From positions 57,501-121,500 of the forward strand of contig JADJVK010000004.1 in assembly GCA_016710625.1 (NCBI GenBank): a stretch of DNA of 64,000 nucleotides. Direction: 5' to 3'. The first letter of the stretch is position 1; each line of letters opens with the position of its first letter. This document shows, one piece after another, positions 1 to 9,159 of this stretch. A program made the position numbers and the translations under genes. Source of the DNA: Saprospiraceae bacterium (GTDB lineage: Bacteria > Bacteroidota > Bacteroidia > Chitinophagales > Saprospiraceae). The notes under the pieces were generated by a model. The model saw only the letters and a list, made by a program, of their open reading frames with translations, did no database searches and had not been told where the DNA came from.

Positions 1-332
<332 letters not shown>

Positions 333-391
333 ATAAAAAAATATAAACCTAACCCAATCTCTAGTCAATAAAAGATATAAATTAAAGAGAA

Positions 392-506
392 TATTGGTGG
401 TTATAGCGGGAGGGCTCCACCTCTTACCATTTCGAACAGAGAAGTTAAGACTCCTAGCGCTGATGGTACTGCGTCAAGTACGTGGGAGAGTAGGTCGCTG
501 CCAATA
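392..506 (+). rRNA. 5S ribosomal RNA
   Basis: Complete 5S rRNA of about 115 nt. The two ends pair (TATTGG at 392-397 with CCAATA at 501-506) to form helix I. The internal CCATTTCGAACAGAGAAGTTAAG core is the conserved 5S loop B/C region. It follows the 23S 3' end and precedes a strong hairpin terminator, so it closes the rRNA operon. No tRNA gene is seen between 23S and 5S or downstream of 5S. Confidence 0.95.
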
Positions 507-514
507 CAATATTT

Positions 515-547
515 AAAAGGGACTATCATAACGATTGTCCCTTTTTT
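515..547 (+). terminator. Rho-independent terminator of the rRNA operon
   Basis: AAAAGGGAC (515-523) pairs with GTCCCTTTT (537-545) across a 13-nt loop and runs into a T tract. It lies immediately after 5S. Confidence 0.85.
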
Positions 548-628
548 CGTTTATTTTTTTTGATATGATTTATATTTTTTTAAACTAATCTTAGAATTAT
601 AATATTATTAGATTTCCTTTTTATATTA

Positions 629-1477
629 TTAATTTTTTATAATTATATTATCTATAAGTCTTACATTTCCTAGCCAAGTGGCGATACACATAACTAAATA
701 ATTAATATCGGTGATATTATTTATTATATTAAGGCTAGTTCCATCTACAATATTTGCATATTCTACTTTAAATTCTTTATTTGCTTCAATATTTTCTATA
801 AATTTGCTTTCAATAGTTCTGAAATCATGACCATCAAGTGCATTTTTTTTAGAAATAAGTAGATTTTTATATATTAATGGTGCAAGATTTCTTTCACTTT
901 CGTTTAATCTAATGTTTCTGGAACTCATAGCTAATCCATCTTTTTCTCTTTTTGTTTCTAACATAACTAATTTTGTATTGGATTTTGTTTGCTTCAACAT
1001 AAGATTGACAATTGCTACTTGTTGAAAATCTTTTTGACCCATAATTAATTCATCAGGATTTATTATTTCTAATAATCTATGAACAACATTTGCCATTCCT
1101 TGAAAATGTCCTGGTCTAAATTCGCCTTCCATAATATTTCCAATATTTCCAAAATCAAAGTCTATGGCTTTGAAATTTAATGGATAAATTTCCTCTACTG
1201 TCGGCATAAATAATATATCACAACTTTTTGACTCTAAGAGTAGATCAATATCTTTGGAAGGAGTTCTTGGGTATTTTTCTAAATCTTTTATATCATTAAA
1301 TTGGGTAGGATTTACAAAAATTGAACAGACTTTTATATCTGTTTTTGTTTCTTTAATTAAAGAAATATGACCATCATGCAAAGCTCCCATTGTAGGAATA
1401 AACCCTATTGTTTTACCTTTTTCTTTTAATGATTCAATATGTTTTTTAATATCATTGACTCTTTTAAATATATACAT
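629..1477 (-). CDS. panC: Pantoate--beta-alanine ligase (pantothenate synthetase)
   Basis: PanC condenses pantoate and beta-alanine with ATP to give pantothenate, the last step of vitamin B5 synthesis, in the cytoplasm. The 282-residue product has the usual family length. Visible motifs are GFIPTMGALHDGH at residues ~25-37 with the HxGH nucleotide-binding signature, FVNPTQFN near residue 55, a GQKDFQQ block (usual form GxKDxQQ), and MSSRN, the family's KMSKS-equivalent loop. The start is the ATG at 1475-1477. It is transcribed leftward, divergently from the GT5 gene, an arrangement I recall as common in Bacteroidota. No panB or panD is in the window, so the pathway must be completed elsewhere. 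Confidence 0.95.
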   Translation of the reverse strand: MYIFKRVNDIKKHIESLKEKGKTIGFIPTMGALHDGHISLIKETKTDIKVCSIFVNPTQFNDIKDLEKYPRTPSKDIDLLLESKSCDILFMPTVEEIYPLNFKAIDFDFGNIGNIMEGEFRPGHFQGMANVVHRLLEIINPDELIMGQKDFQQVAIVNLMLKQTKSNTKLVMLETKREKDGLAMSSRNIRLNESERNLAPLIYKNLLISKKNALDGHDFRTIESKFIENIEANKEFKVEYANIVDGTSLNIINNITDINYLVMCIATWLGNVRLIDNIIIKN

Positions 1478-1592
1478 CCCTTTTTTTAGTAAATATATGT
1501 TTTAGAAAGTTTATATTTTTTGTTTGAATACTACTTTTTGTAATAATAAAAACAATTAATAAACTATTTTATAGTTTACTATTAAATTGTTG

Positions 1593-1600
1593 TACCTTTG
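1593..1600 (+). promoter_or_regulatory. Bacteroidota-type -7 promoter element (TACCTTTG)
   Basis: TACCTTTG matches the TAnnTTTG -7 consensus of the Bacteroidota primary sigma factor. It lies about 65 bp upstream of the ATG at 1665 and would serve the GT5-DUF4270-glmS cluster. The -33 box is poor (only a T-rich stretch around 1567), so the assignment rests on the -7 match and its position in a divergent intergenic region. Confidence 0.45.
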
Positions 1601-1664
1601 CAGATAGGCTTTGGTTTATTTGAATGCAAAGCAAATTTGTCATTTAATTGTTTATCAGTTTATT

Positions 1665-2468
1665 ATGGGTAAAAAGAGGGTATTAGTTGTAACGCAGGAA
1701 ATGTCACCATATACTACGGATTCAGATATAGCGGAAATAGCCAACAAACTTCCCCAATATATACAGGATCAAGGCATGGAATTAAGAATATTAATGCCTC
1801 GATATGGTTTAATAAATGAAAGAAGACATCGATTACATGAAGTAGTTAGATTGTCAGGTATGAATATTATTGTTAATGATGATGATTTTCCATTAATAAT
1901 TAAAGTTGCTTCATTACCCAATTCTAGAATGCAAGTATATTTTTTGGAGAATGATGACTTTTTTAAGCGAAAAGCTTTGTTCAAAGAAGAAGATGGTTCA
2001 GCATTTGAAGACAACCCTGATAGAATGGCTTTTTTCTGTAAAGGGGTTTTAGAAACTGTCAAAAAATTTGGTTGGTCACCTGATATTATTCATTGTCATG
2101 GTTGGTTAACTGCTTTAGTTCCATTTTATATCAGAACTGCATATAAAACCGAGCCGATCTTCCAAAATTCAAAGATTATTTACTCGGTATATGATGGAGA
2201 AGAGCGTTTCCCAAATGTTGGGTTTGTTGAAAAAGCATTATCTGTACATGCAAACCTTTCTGATCTAGCTCCATATATTTCTGGGGATGTTGTTACGCCA
2301 CATAATGGAGCGATAGCATATGCTGATGGATTGATTAAAGGCAGCGAAAACTTACCTGAAGACGTTGAAAAAGCATTGAACACAGCTGAAAAGCCTTATG
2401 TAGAATTTTATGATTCTAGTAATTACTTGCCAGCTTATTTTGATTTATACAAACAATTGCTAGACTAA
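1665..2468 (+). CDS. Starch/glycogen synthase catalytic-domain (GT5) family protein, short form
   Basis: The product is 267 residues from the ATG at 1665. An upstream in-frame TTG at 1611 would add 18 residues that do not look like family sequence and would overlap the likely promoter, so I prefer 1665. It matches the N-terminal Rossmann half of GT5 ADP-glucose glycogen synthases: VLVVTQEMSPYT at the N-terminus, a glucan-synthase-like core, and DIIHCHGWLTALVPFY near residue 145. The C-terminal GT-B half that binds the nucleotide sugar is absent, so glycogen synthase activity is doubtful. It is first in the plus-strand cluster with DUF4270 and glmS; the conserved neighbourhood hints at a cell-envelope or amino-sugar role, but the function is unknown. 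Confidence 0.8.
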   Translation: MGKKRVLVVTQEMSPYTTDSDIAEIANKLPQYIQDQGMELRILMPRYGLINERRHRLHEVVRLSGMNIIVNDDDFPLIIKVASLPNSRMQVYFLENDDFFKRKALFKEEDGSAFEDNPDRMAFFCKGVLETVKKFGWSPDIIHCHGWLTALVPFYIRTAYKTEPIFQNSKIIYSVYDGEERFPNVGFVEKALSVHANLSDLAPYISGDVVTPHNGAIAYADGLIKGSENLPEDVEKALNTAEKPYVEFYDSSNYLPAYFDLYKQLLD

Positions 2469-2506
2469 TTGTTACAAATCCTGACTTATTAATTATTAAT
2501 TTATCA

Positions 2507-3865
2507 ATGAAATATTTTTCAAATACCATTATATCTATTCTGGGTTTACTTGTATTTACTATAAGTTGCTCTGTACCAACTGAGGTGGGTTCTGAATTAA
2601 TTGAAAATGAAGCTAATACTTATTTTAATGATTCATTAAAGCTTGAAATAGAAACTATTTTGGGTGACTCTGTTAAAACATTTGACTCGACTTTTGTGCT
2701 CTCAAACTATCTTTTAGGAAATTATGAAGATAAGGATTTAGGGATATCAAAGGCTGATTTGAGTATTCAATATGGTTTATCTGAATTAAAATCTACTTTT
2801 AAAAATACAAAGAATTTTAAATTCGATTCTGCAGCAGTATTTTTTTATTATGATTCGATCAATTGTAAAGGTGATTTGAAAAGTTCTCAGAAATTAGAAA
2901 TTTATAGAATAAATGAAGTTTTGGATCATAAAAAAGCTTATTGGAGTAATCAAAACATATCAACGGATCCCAATCCATTTTTAACTTATGATTTTGTTCC
3001 TAATCTAAATCCTGAATATTATGACGGAGATACTAATCTTTCAAAAAAAGCATATTTGAAAGTATTGATGCCTCAAGATTTTATTAATGATATTTATAAA
3101 ATTGTTGTTGATACAAATAATACAACAAGTGATGATGTTTTTACAAAGCTTTTTAAAGGATTGAAATTTAAAATTCGTGAGACAACTCCTGCTTTGTTAA
3201 GTATGAACTTGTCTAGTCAGAATTTGGCACTTAATGTAGCTCCAACATATAGTAATATTACTTTTTATTATACTGATACTCTTAATAAGGTTCAAAAATA
3301 TTATTTAACCATAGGTAACACATCAGGAAATTATAATGTTCGAGCTATCAATTATTCCCATAGCTATAAATCGGATATTAATTCCATTATAAATAATGTA
3401 TCTAAAGGAGATAGTTTGTTAGTTGTTCAAGGAATGAATGGTTTAAATTCAAAAATATATTTGCCAGATGTAAAAAGTTTGGGCAATATTATTGTGAACA
3501 AAGCAGAATTGGAGTTTACAGCCTTTCTTGATAATAATCAATTAATTTCAGTACCTAGAATCTTAATTATCAGGACTAAAACAGATGGATCTAAAACAGT
3601 TATTAGGGATATAATTGAAGGGTCGAGTTTTTATGGCGGAACACCTGAGTTATATGTTATTGGAAATGGAGTCCTGAAACAAAAATATACTTTCAATATT
3701 TCTAGTTATATGCAAGACTATATTAGAGGTATTGATGGAGCTACTGATAAAATTTATTTAATTGCAGATTCAAAATCTCAGAATCCAAATAGAGTTATTC
3801 TATATGGTCCTGGGTCAAAGCAGTTTCCTGCTAAATTTAAATTAGCTTATACTAAATTGAAATAA
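2507..3865 (+). CDS. DUF4270 family lipoprotein
   Basis: 452-residue predicted lipoprotein. A hydrophobic segment after MKYFSNTIISI ends in a lipobox-like TISC (Cys at residue ~21), so it is probably anchored in a membrane facing the periplasm or cell surface. The opening after the lipobox (SVPTEVGSELI) and the overall length and position fit DUF4270, a Bacteroidota family with no established biochemical activity. It starts 38 bp after the GT5-like gene and ends 21 bp before glmS, so co-transcription is likely. No catalytic motif is visible. Family assignment is by recall of sequence character and synteny. Confidence 0.75.
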   Translation: MKYFSNTIISILGLLVFTISCSVPTEVGSELIENEANTYFNDSLKLEIETILGDSVKTFDSTFVLSNYLLGNYEDKDLGISKADLSIQYGLSELKSTFKNTKNFKFDSAAVFFYYDSINCKGDLKSSQKLEIYRINEVLDHKKAYWSNQNISTDPNPFLTYDFVPNLNPEYYDGDTNLSKKAYLKVLMPQDFINDIYKIVVDTNNTTSDDVFTKLFKGLKFKIRETTPALLSMNLSSQNLALNVAPTYSNITFYYTDTLNKVQKYYLTIGNTSGNYNVRAINYSHSYKSDINSIINNVSKGDSLLVVQGMNGLNSKIYLPDVKSLGNIIVNKAELEFTAFLDNNQLISVPRILIIRTKTDGSKTVIRDIIEGSSFYGGTPELYVIGNGVLKQKYTFNISSYMQDYIRGIDGATDKIYLIADSKSQNPNRVILYGPGSKQFPAKFKLAYTKLK

Positions 3866-3886
3866 TTATTTCAAATTGATTTAATA

Positions 3887-5731
3887 ATGTGTGGAATAGT
3901 AGGATATATAGGTAAAAAAGATGCTTACCCAGTATTAATAAAGGGGTTGAAGCGATTAGAATATAGAGGTTATGATAGTGCAGGAGTGGCATTGTATAAC
4001 AATGGCGACTTATTAGTTTATAAGAAGAAAGGTAAAGTTGCAGATCTTGAAAATTTTATTAAAGATCAACCAACAACAGGATTTTTGGGAATTGGGCATA
4101 CAAGATGGGCAACTCATGGTAAGCCAGATGATTTGAATGCTCATCCACATATTTCTGGTGATGGGAGAATCGTAATGATACATAATGGTATCATTGAAAA
4201 TTATGCAGTTCTTAAAAATGCACTCATAAAATTAGGGCATAAATTTACAAGTGAGACTGATACTGAAGTTTTAATCCATTTAATAGAAGAGCTTCAAAAA
4301 AGGGATAATTTACCCTTGGAAGAAGCTTTGAGAATGGCTTTGACAAAGGTAATTGGAGCATATGCTGTTGTATTAATTGATAAAAAAGATCCTACTAAGC
4401 TGATTGCTGCAAGGAAACAAAGTCCTTTGGTTGTTGGAATTGGTGAAGATGGTGATTTTTATATGGCTTCTGATGCAACACCAATTGTTGAATTTACGAG
4501 GAGAGTTGTTTATCTGAATGATGAAGAAATTGCAATTGCTGGTATTGATGGGAAGCTTACTATCAAAACTCTTGGAAATAAATTACAAAATTTAAATATT
4601 CAAGAACTTGATTTAGAAATCGAAGCTTTAGAGAAAGGTGGATATGACTATTTCATGTTAAAAGAGATAAATGAGCAAGTTGCTACTATTGCAGATGCAA
4701 TGAGAGGAAGGCTTAGTGTGGAAGAAGGTTGGGTGAAGTTGGGAGGAATGGAGCAATACTTGAATAGAATTCTACGTGCTGATAGAATCATTTTTACGGC
4801 TTGTGGAACCTCTTGGCATGCTGGAATGGTTGCAGAATATTTAATTGAAGATTTGGCAAGAATTCCAGTAGAAGTAGAGTATGCTTCTGAATTTAGATAT
4901 CGAAACCCAATAATTAAAGAAACAGATGTCGTCATTGCTATCTCACAATCTGGTGAAACAGCAGATACCTTAGCAGCTCTTGAACTTGCAAAAGAAAAAG
5001 GGGCTTTGACCTATGGTATTGTGAATGTTATCGGGTCTTCAATAGCTAGAGTTACAGATGCTGGTTCGTATATACATGCTGGTCCAGAAATCGGTGTAGC
5101 CTCTACTAAAGCTTTTACAGGACAAACAACTTTGTTGACATTGATGGCAATGTATTTGGCTCATTTAAAAGGAACGATTTCAGAATCCTATTTTCATGAA
5201 CTTATCAGTGAATTGAGTTTAATCCCTGAAAAAGTAGAAAAGGCTTTAAAAAATAGCGCTATAATCGAATCAATTGCAGAGAAAATCAAAGATTCTACAA
5301 ATGCAATTTATTTAGGAAGAGGTTATAATTTTCCAGTAGCTCTTGAAGGGGCTTTGAAACTAAAAGAGATTTCCTATATTCATGCTGAAGGTTATCCAGC
5401 AGCAGAAATGAAGCATGGACCAATTGCATTGATTGATGAAAATATGCCTGTAATCGTTATTGCAACTAATAAAAGTGCCTACGATAAAATTGTAAGTAAT
5501 ATTCAAGAAGTGAAAGCAAGAAAAGGTATTGTGATAGCCATTGTTACAGAAGATGACGAAATAATCAGTGGTATTGCAGATTACACTATTGCAATTCCTG
5601 ACACAGCGGAGCCATTGACTCCATTATTATCAGTAATTCCATTACAGTTATTATCATATTATATTGCACTGAAAAGAGGATGTAATGTAGATCAACCTAG
5701 AAATTTAGCAAAATCAGTTACTGTAGAATAA
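3887..5731 (+). CDS. glmS: Glutamine--fructose-6-phosphate aminotransferase (isomerizing)
   Basis: GlmS makes glucosamine-6-phosphate from fructose-6-phosphate and glutamine, the entry step to UDP-GlcNAc for peptidoglycan and LPS. The 614-residue product is full length. MCGIVGYIG places the class II glutaminase nucleophile at Cys2; HTRWATHG and the HNGIIENY block complete the glutaminase domain (~1-220). Two SIS domains follow, with TACGTSWHAG near 305, SQSGET near 352 and STKAFTGQ near 405. The C-terminus NLAKSVTVE is the typical ending that shapes the sugar site. It lies between the DUF4270 and DUF4290 genes. No ribozyme-like leader is seen in the 21-bp gap upstream. Confidence 0.97.
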   Translation: MCGIVGYIGKKDAYPVLIKGLKRLEYRGYDSAGVALYNNGDLLVYKKKGKVADLENFIKDQPTTGFLGIGHTRWATHGKPDDLNAHPHISGDGRIVMIHNGIIENYAVLKNALIKLGHKFTSETDTEVLIHLIEELQKRDNLPLEEALRMALTKVIGAYAVVLIDKKDPTKLIAARKQSPLVVGIGEDGDFYMASDATPIVEFTRRVVYLNDEEIAIAGIDGKLTIKTLGNKLQNLNIQELDLEIEALEKGGYDYFMLKEINEQVATIADAMRGRLSVEEGWVKLGGMEQYLNRILRADRIIFTACGTSWHAGMVAEYLIEDLARIPVEVEYASEFRYRNPIIKETDVVIAISQSGETADTLAALELAKEKGALTYGIVNVIGSSIARVTDAGSYIHAGPEIGVASTKAFTGQTTLLTLMAMYLAHLKGTISESYFHELISELSLIPEKVEKALKNSAIIESIAEKIKDSTNAIYLGRGYNFPVALEGALKLKEISYIHAEGYPAAEMKHGPIALIDENMPVIVIATNKSAYDKIVSNIQEVKARKGIVIAIVTEDDEIISGIADYTIAIPDTAEPLTPLLSVIPLQLLSYYIALKRGCNVDQPRNLAKSVTVE

Positions 5732-5760
5732 TTTTTATCCAAACAAAATTAATTTAAAAC

Positions 5761-6498
5761 ATGACTAATATTTTAAATATAGAATATAATACGCAAAAGG
5801 ATCAATTAATTCTTCCAGAATATGGTAGAAATGTTCAAGAGTTGGTAGAGTTTGCGAAGACTATTGAGGATATAAATGAAAAGCAAGCAACCATCGAAGA
5901 AGTAATGAAATTGATGTTGCAGATGAGTTCAACAAATAAGAATTTGGATGAATTTAAAGAAAAACTATGGAAACATGTTTATCAAATTGCTAAATATGAT
6001 TTGCCAGGGGTAGTGCCAGTCGGGGAGATTCCAACTCCAGAAAAGCAGATGAAAGTGCCTGGGCCATTAGGATATCCTCCACAAAGTACACGTTACCGTC
6101 ATTATGGTAGTCATGTTCAGCAATTGGTTCGCAAAGCAATTGAAATGGAAGAAGGTCCTATAAAAGATGGTTTTGTAAGTGCAATCGGCTCCTATATGAA
6201 GTTGGCTTATAAAACTTGGAATAAGGAACATTATGTAAGTGACGATATTATCAAAACTGATTTATTGGCAATTTCGGATGGAAAGCTGAGCTTAGATGAT
6301 GATGCTTCTATCAGTAACATTCACTACAGACCAGATAATCGAGACAATAGAAGAGGCAATGATAAGGATAGAGGTAGAAATGATAGAAGACCAAATAATA
6401 ATATGAATCGCCCAAGCAATAATAATAGATTTGGCAATAACAACAACAATGGCAATAACCGCAACAACAATAATAACAATAATAAAAAGTATAAATAG
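5761..6498 (+). CDS. DUF4290 family protein with Asn-rich tail
   Basis: 245 residues with no signal peptide, so probably cytoplasmic. Residues ~1-180 are a helical DUF4290-like domain, including the block DLPGVVPVGEIPTPEKQMK and a region with GYPPQSTRYRHYG. From about residue 195 the sequence becomes low-complexity: an RDNRRGNDKDRGRNDRR-type charged stretch, then almost pure Asn/Arg/Gly encoded by AAT/AAC runs (about 6400-6485). The family is Bacteroidota-specific with unknown function. It starts 29 bp after glmS and is followed 9 bp later by the rRNA methyltransferase gene, suggesting one operon. The Arg/Gly/Asn tail could bind RNA, which is speculation. Confidence 0.75.
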   Translation: MTNILNIEYNTQKDQLILPEYGRNVQELVEFAKTIEDINEKQATIEEVMKLMLQMSSTNKNLDEFKEKLWKHVYQIAKYDLPGVVPVGEIPTPEKQMKVPGPLGYPPQSTRYRHYGSHVQQLVRKAIEMEEGPIKDGFVSAIGSYMKLAYKTWNKEHYVSDDIIKTDLLAISDGKLSLDDDASISNIHYRPDNRDNRRGNDKDRGRNDRRPNNNMNRPSNNNRFGNNNNNGNNRNNNNNNNKKYK

Positions 6499-6507
6499 CC
6501 ATAAGTT

Positions 6508-7734
6508 TTGAGGATTCATAGAGTTTTGGTTGTTGGTGTGGTGGAAGCATTAACGACCATTTTTATTGATGGAAAATATGCAGATAAAGCAATTGAAAAA
6601 CTTTTTCAAAAGAATAAAAAATGGGGAAGTAGAGATAGAGCTTTTATTGCAGAACAAGTTTATGAAATTGTCAGATGGTGGAGATTGCTCCATTATGGTT
6701 TGACAGAAAACACCAATCTTCCTGCATCTACAAATGAAGCTTATTGGTGGAAAATTGTAGCAATCAATCTTATTAAACAAGGTTTTTTTGAGAAAAATGA
6801 TTGGAAAGAATGGTCAAATATTCCAGACAAATCACTCATAATCAATCGACTTTCTGATAAAACGCTTCCACTTTCTGTAAGAGTTTCAATTCCAGATTGG
6901 TTGGAGGAAGAAGGAATCCAGCAATTTGGTAAAGAGTGGGAAAATGAAATAGTCGCAATGAATAACCCTGCTCCTTTGATATTAAGATGCAATTCTTTAA
7001 AAACAAATCCTACCCAATTATCTAAAGAACTTTCTAAAATCAATATAGCACATAAAGTGGTTGGGAAAACCACACCTGATGCCATTATTCTAGACCAGCG
7101 AACAAATGTTTTTAGTACCGAATTATTCAAAAACGGATTGTTTGAAGTTCAGGATTTAGCTTCTCAATTGGTGGCTCAACAGTTGCAATTGCAGACTGGA
7201 TTGAGAGTGATAGATGCCTGTGCAGGTGCAGGAGGTAAGACGCTACATATTTCATCCATCATGCAAAATAAAGGGCAAATAATTGCACTAGATAAGGAAG
7301 AATATAAGCTGAATGAATTGAAAAAGAGAGCAATCAGGGCAGGTGCTACCAATATAGTTGTCAAACCTATTGAGAATTCGAAGACAATCAAAAGATTATA
7401 TGATAGTGCTGATCGGTTATTATTGGATGTTCCTTGCTCAGGACTGGGTGTTTTGAGAAGAAACCCGGATGCAAAATGGAAATTGAAACCAGAATTTATT
7501 GAAAATATAAAAGTAGTTCAACAAGAAATTATCCAAAATTATAGTAAGATGCTGAAGAATGGGGGAATTATGGTTTATGCCACCTGTAGCATCATGCCAA
7601 CTGAAAACAATCTGCAAGTTCAGAAGTTCTTATCCAACAATCCAGATTTTAAATTGTTAAGTGAAATAAAAACATCACCACAAGTTGATAATATGGATGG
7701 TTTTTATATGGCTACTTTGAAAAAAAATGATTGA
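6508..7734 (+). CDS. RsmB/NOL1/NOP2-family RNA (cytosine-C5)-methyltransferase
   Basis: 408-residue SAM-dependent m5C RNA methyltransferase, likely acting on rRNA. The N-terminal part (~1-140) is an RsmB/NusB-like helical region; the catalytic part has motif I DACAGAGGKT near residue 234, DVPCSGLGVLRRNPD with the motif IV Cys near 309, and VYATCSIMPTENN with the motif VI Cys near 357, the two-cysteine pattern of m5C enzymes. The start is a TTG at 6508: the encoded MRIHRVLV and the following KWGSRDRAFIAE block match where family members begin, and no in-frame ATG lies close enough to replace it. Its 3' end overlaps the Nudix gene by 8 bp. Confidence 0.88.
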   Translation: MRIHRVLVVGVVEALTTIFIDGKYADKAIEKLFQKNKKWGSRDRAFIAEQVYEIVRWWRLLHYGLTENTNLPASTNEAYWWKIVAINLIKQGFFEKNDWKEWSNIPDKSLIINRLSDKTLPLSVRVSIPDWLEEEGIQQFGKEWENEIVAMNNPAPLILRCNSLKTNPTQLSKELSKINIAHKVVGKTTPDAIILDQRTNVFSTELFKNGLFEVQDLASQLVAQQLQLQTGLRVIDACAGAGGKTLHISSIMQNKGQIIALDKEEYKLNELKKRAIRAGATNIVVKPIENSKTIKRLYDSADRLLLDVPCSGLGVLRRNPDAKWKLKPEFIENIKVVQQEIIQNYSKMLKNGGIMVYATCSIMPTENNLQVQKFLSNNPDFKLLSEIKTSPQVDNMDGFYMATLKKND

Positions 7735-8335
7735 GCAAATTCGTTTGAAAATGAAGCAACCACTACCCGGTAGTGCTGCTCAATATAAGATGGCTGGAGC
7801 TTTTCGACAAAAAATTGACCCACCTAATGATGTAATTCCTTCCGCAGTGATGATATTACTATACCCCAAAGCAACGGAGTTTCATTTTTTGTTAATGGAG
7901 AGAACATCTACTAATCCGAATGATAAGCATAGCGGGCAAATGAGTTTTCCTGGTGGAAGAAGAGATCCTGAAGATATTGATTTTCAGGCGACTGCATTGA
8001 GGGAGTTGAATGAAGAAATTGGCATTGATGTACAAAATATTGAGATTTTAGGCAAGCTAACAACGCTCTATATCCCTGTTAGTAATTTTATAGTTCACCC
8101 ATTTTTAGGGATTATCACCGAAGATTTTAACATTGTTCCACAAGCCTCAGAAGTGAAATCTGTAATATCCGTACCTTTGAATGCTATATTAACAGATGAT
8201 AATATTAAGACGACAACTATCCAATTTCAGAATGGATATTCATTGAAAAATGTACCATATTTTGACTTGGAAGGTAAAATAGTTTGGGGAGCAACAGCTA
8301 TGATGTTGAGTGAGTTGAGAGAAATATTAATGTGA
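7727..8335 (+). CDS. Nudix hydrolase, CoA pyrophosphatase type (NudL/NUDT7-like)
   Basis: 202-residue Nudix protein. The signature region HSGQMSFPGGRRDPED followed by TALRELNEEIGI (residues ~65-100) carries both the Nudix box (GG...REL.EE.G) and the upstream HxGQxxFPGG element typical of the UPF0035/NudL group, which cleaves CoA and its derivatives to 4'-phosphopantetheine and adenosine 3',5'-bisphosphate. Length fits the group. It overlaps the methyltransferase gene by 8 bp, so translation is probably coupled. Its stop abuts the stop of the convergent gene at 8336 with no visible terminator. Substrate is inferred from the motif. Confidence 0.85.
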   Translation: MIEQIRLKMKQPLPGSAAQYKMAGAFRQKIDPPNDVIPSAVMILLYPKATEFHFLLMERTSTNPNDKHSGQMSFPGGRRDPEDIDFQATALRELNEEIGIDVQNIEILGKLTTLYIPVSNFIVHPFLGIITEDFNIVPQASEVKSVISVPLNAILTDDNIKTTTIQFQNGYSLKNVPYFDLEGKIVWGATAMMLSELREILM

Positions 8336-9019
8336 TTAATTATTGTTTTGAACCCCATTGCAAAACAAAAAAGTGATACCAGCTGTCCACCATTTTGAAT
8401 TCAAATCTTCTGTTTTTCCATTTAAACTTTTCTGTAATCCTGTGAAATTAGTAGTATTCCAAGGCCATTGAAAAAATGGTTTGATGGACAAACTCAAAAC
8501 CTTATTTGCAGGTAAATCAAATACTAAAAAAACTTGGCTACTAGTACCAGTCTGATCGAGAAATGCCGTACTATTTTTATCAGTTTGTAATTTATTTTTA
8601 ACTCTAGTTGTAGTGAAATCGAAACTTGTACCTAACCCAAACCATTTATTCACATAGCCAGTGGCACCAATGAACCATGCATTATAGTTGGTGATTAGCT
8701 TTTGAGACAAAGTCCCATCATTTGCTTGTCGGAAAAGGGCTTTATTGGTATTTAATCGCAAAGAAAAACCGCCTTGAATCGCAACATTCTCCCATTTGTA
8801 TCTTACTCCCATCTCTAATCCATGTAGATAAGAAGGTGTTTTGAATGGACTATTCAGGGTGTCTTTATTAAAATCATTGAAGGTGTTTACAACGTTTTTT
8901 AAAGATTCATTTTTATAAAACACACTACTATAACCCATTGTGAAATTGAGCTGTGCAGTAATTATATTGCAAAAATAAAGTAAGAATATAAGAGCTATTG
9001 CAATTTTTAATTTATTCAT
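8336..9019 (-). CDS. Exported protein, probable outer-membrane beta-barrel
   Basis: 227 residues beginning with a clear signal peptide (KLKIAIALIFLLYFCNIITA, then QLNF). The mature part alternates hydrophobic and polar residues with many aromatic residues (for example GATGYVNKWFGLGTSFDFT and LSIKPFFQWPWNTTNF), as in small Bacteroidota beta-barrel proteins of the PorT/OmpA-barrel kind. No enzymatic motif is seen. It is convergent with the Nudix gene and has its own promoter region at 9020-9159. I cannot name a family; barrel fold is inferred from composition. Confidence 0.6.
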   Translation of the reverse strand: MNKLKIAIALIFLLYFCNIITAQLNFTMGYSSVFYKNESLKNVVNTFNDFNKDTLNSPFKTPSYLHGLEMGVRYKWENVAIQGGFSLRLNTNKALFRQANDGTLSQKLITNYNAWFIGATGYVNKWFGLGTSFDFTTTRVKNKLQTDKNSTAFLDQTGTSSQVFLVFDLPANKVLSLSIKPFFQWPWNTTNFTGLQKSLNGKTEDLNSKWWTAGITFLFCNGVQNNN

Positions 9020-9159
9020 TTTGAAAAATTAGTGAACAAATATACGTATCAATAATGGCAAAAATAAGTAAAACTTATATTGACGAAAGGAAACTTCTCA
9101 ATAAATAAAAAATATATGTCCTCAATCTATTAATTTTGACGAAAATATAATAAAAGATT

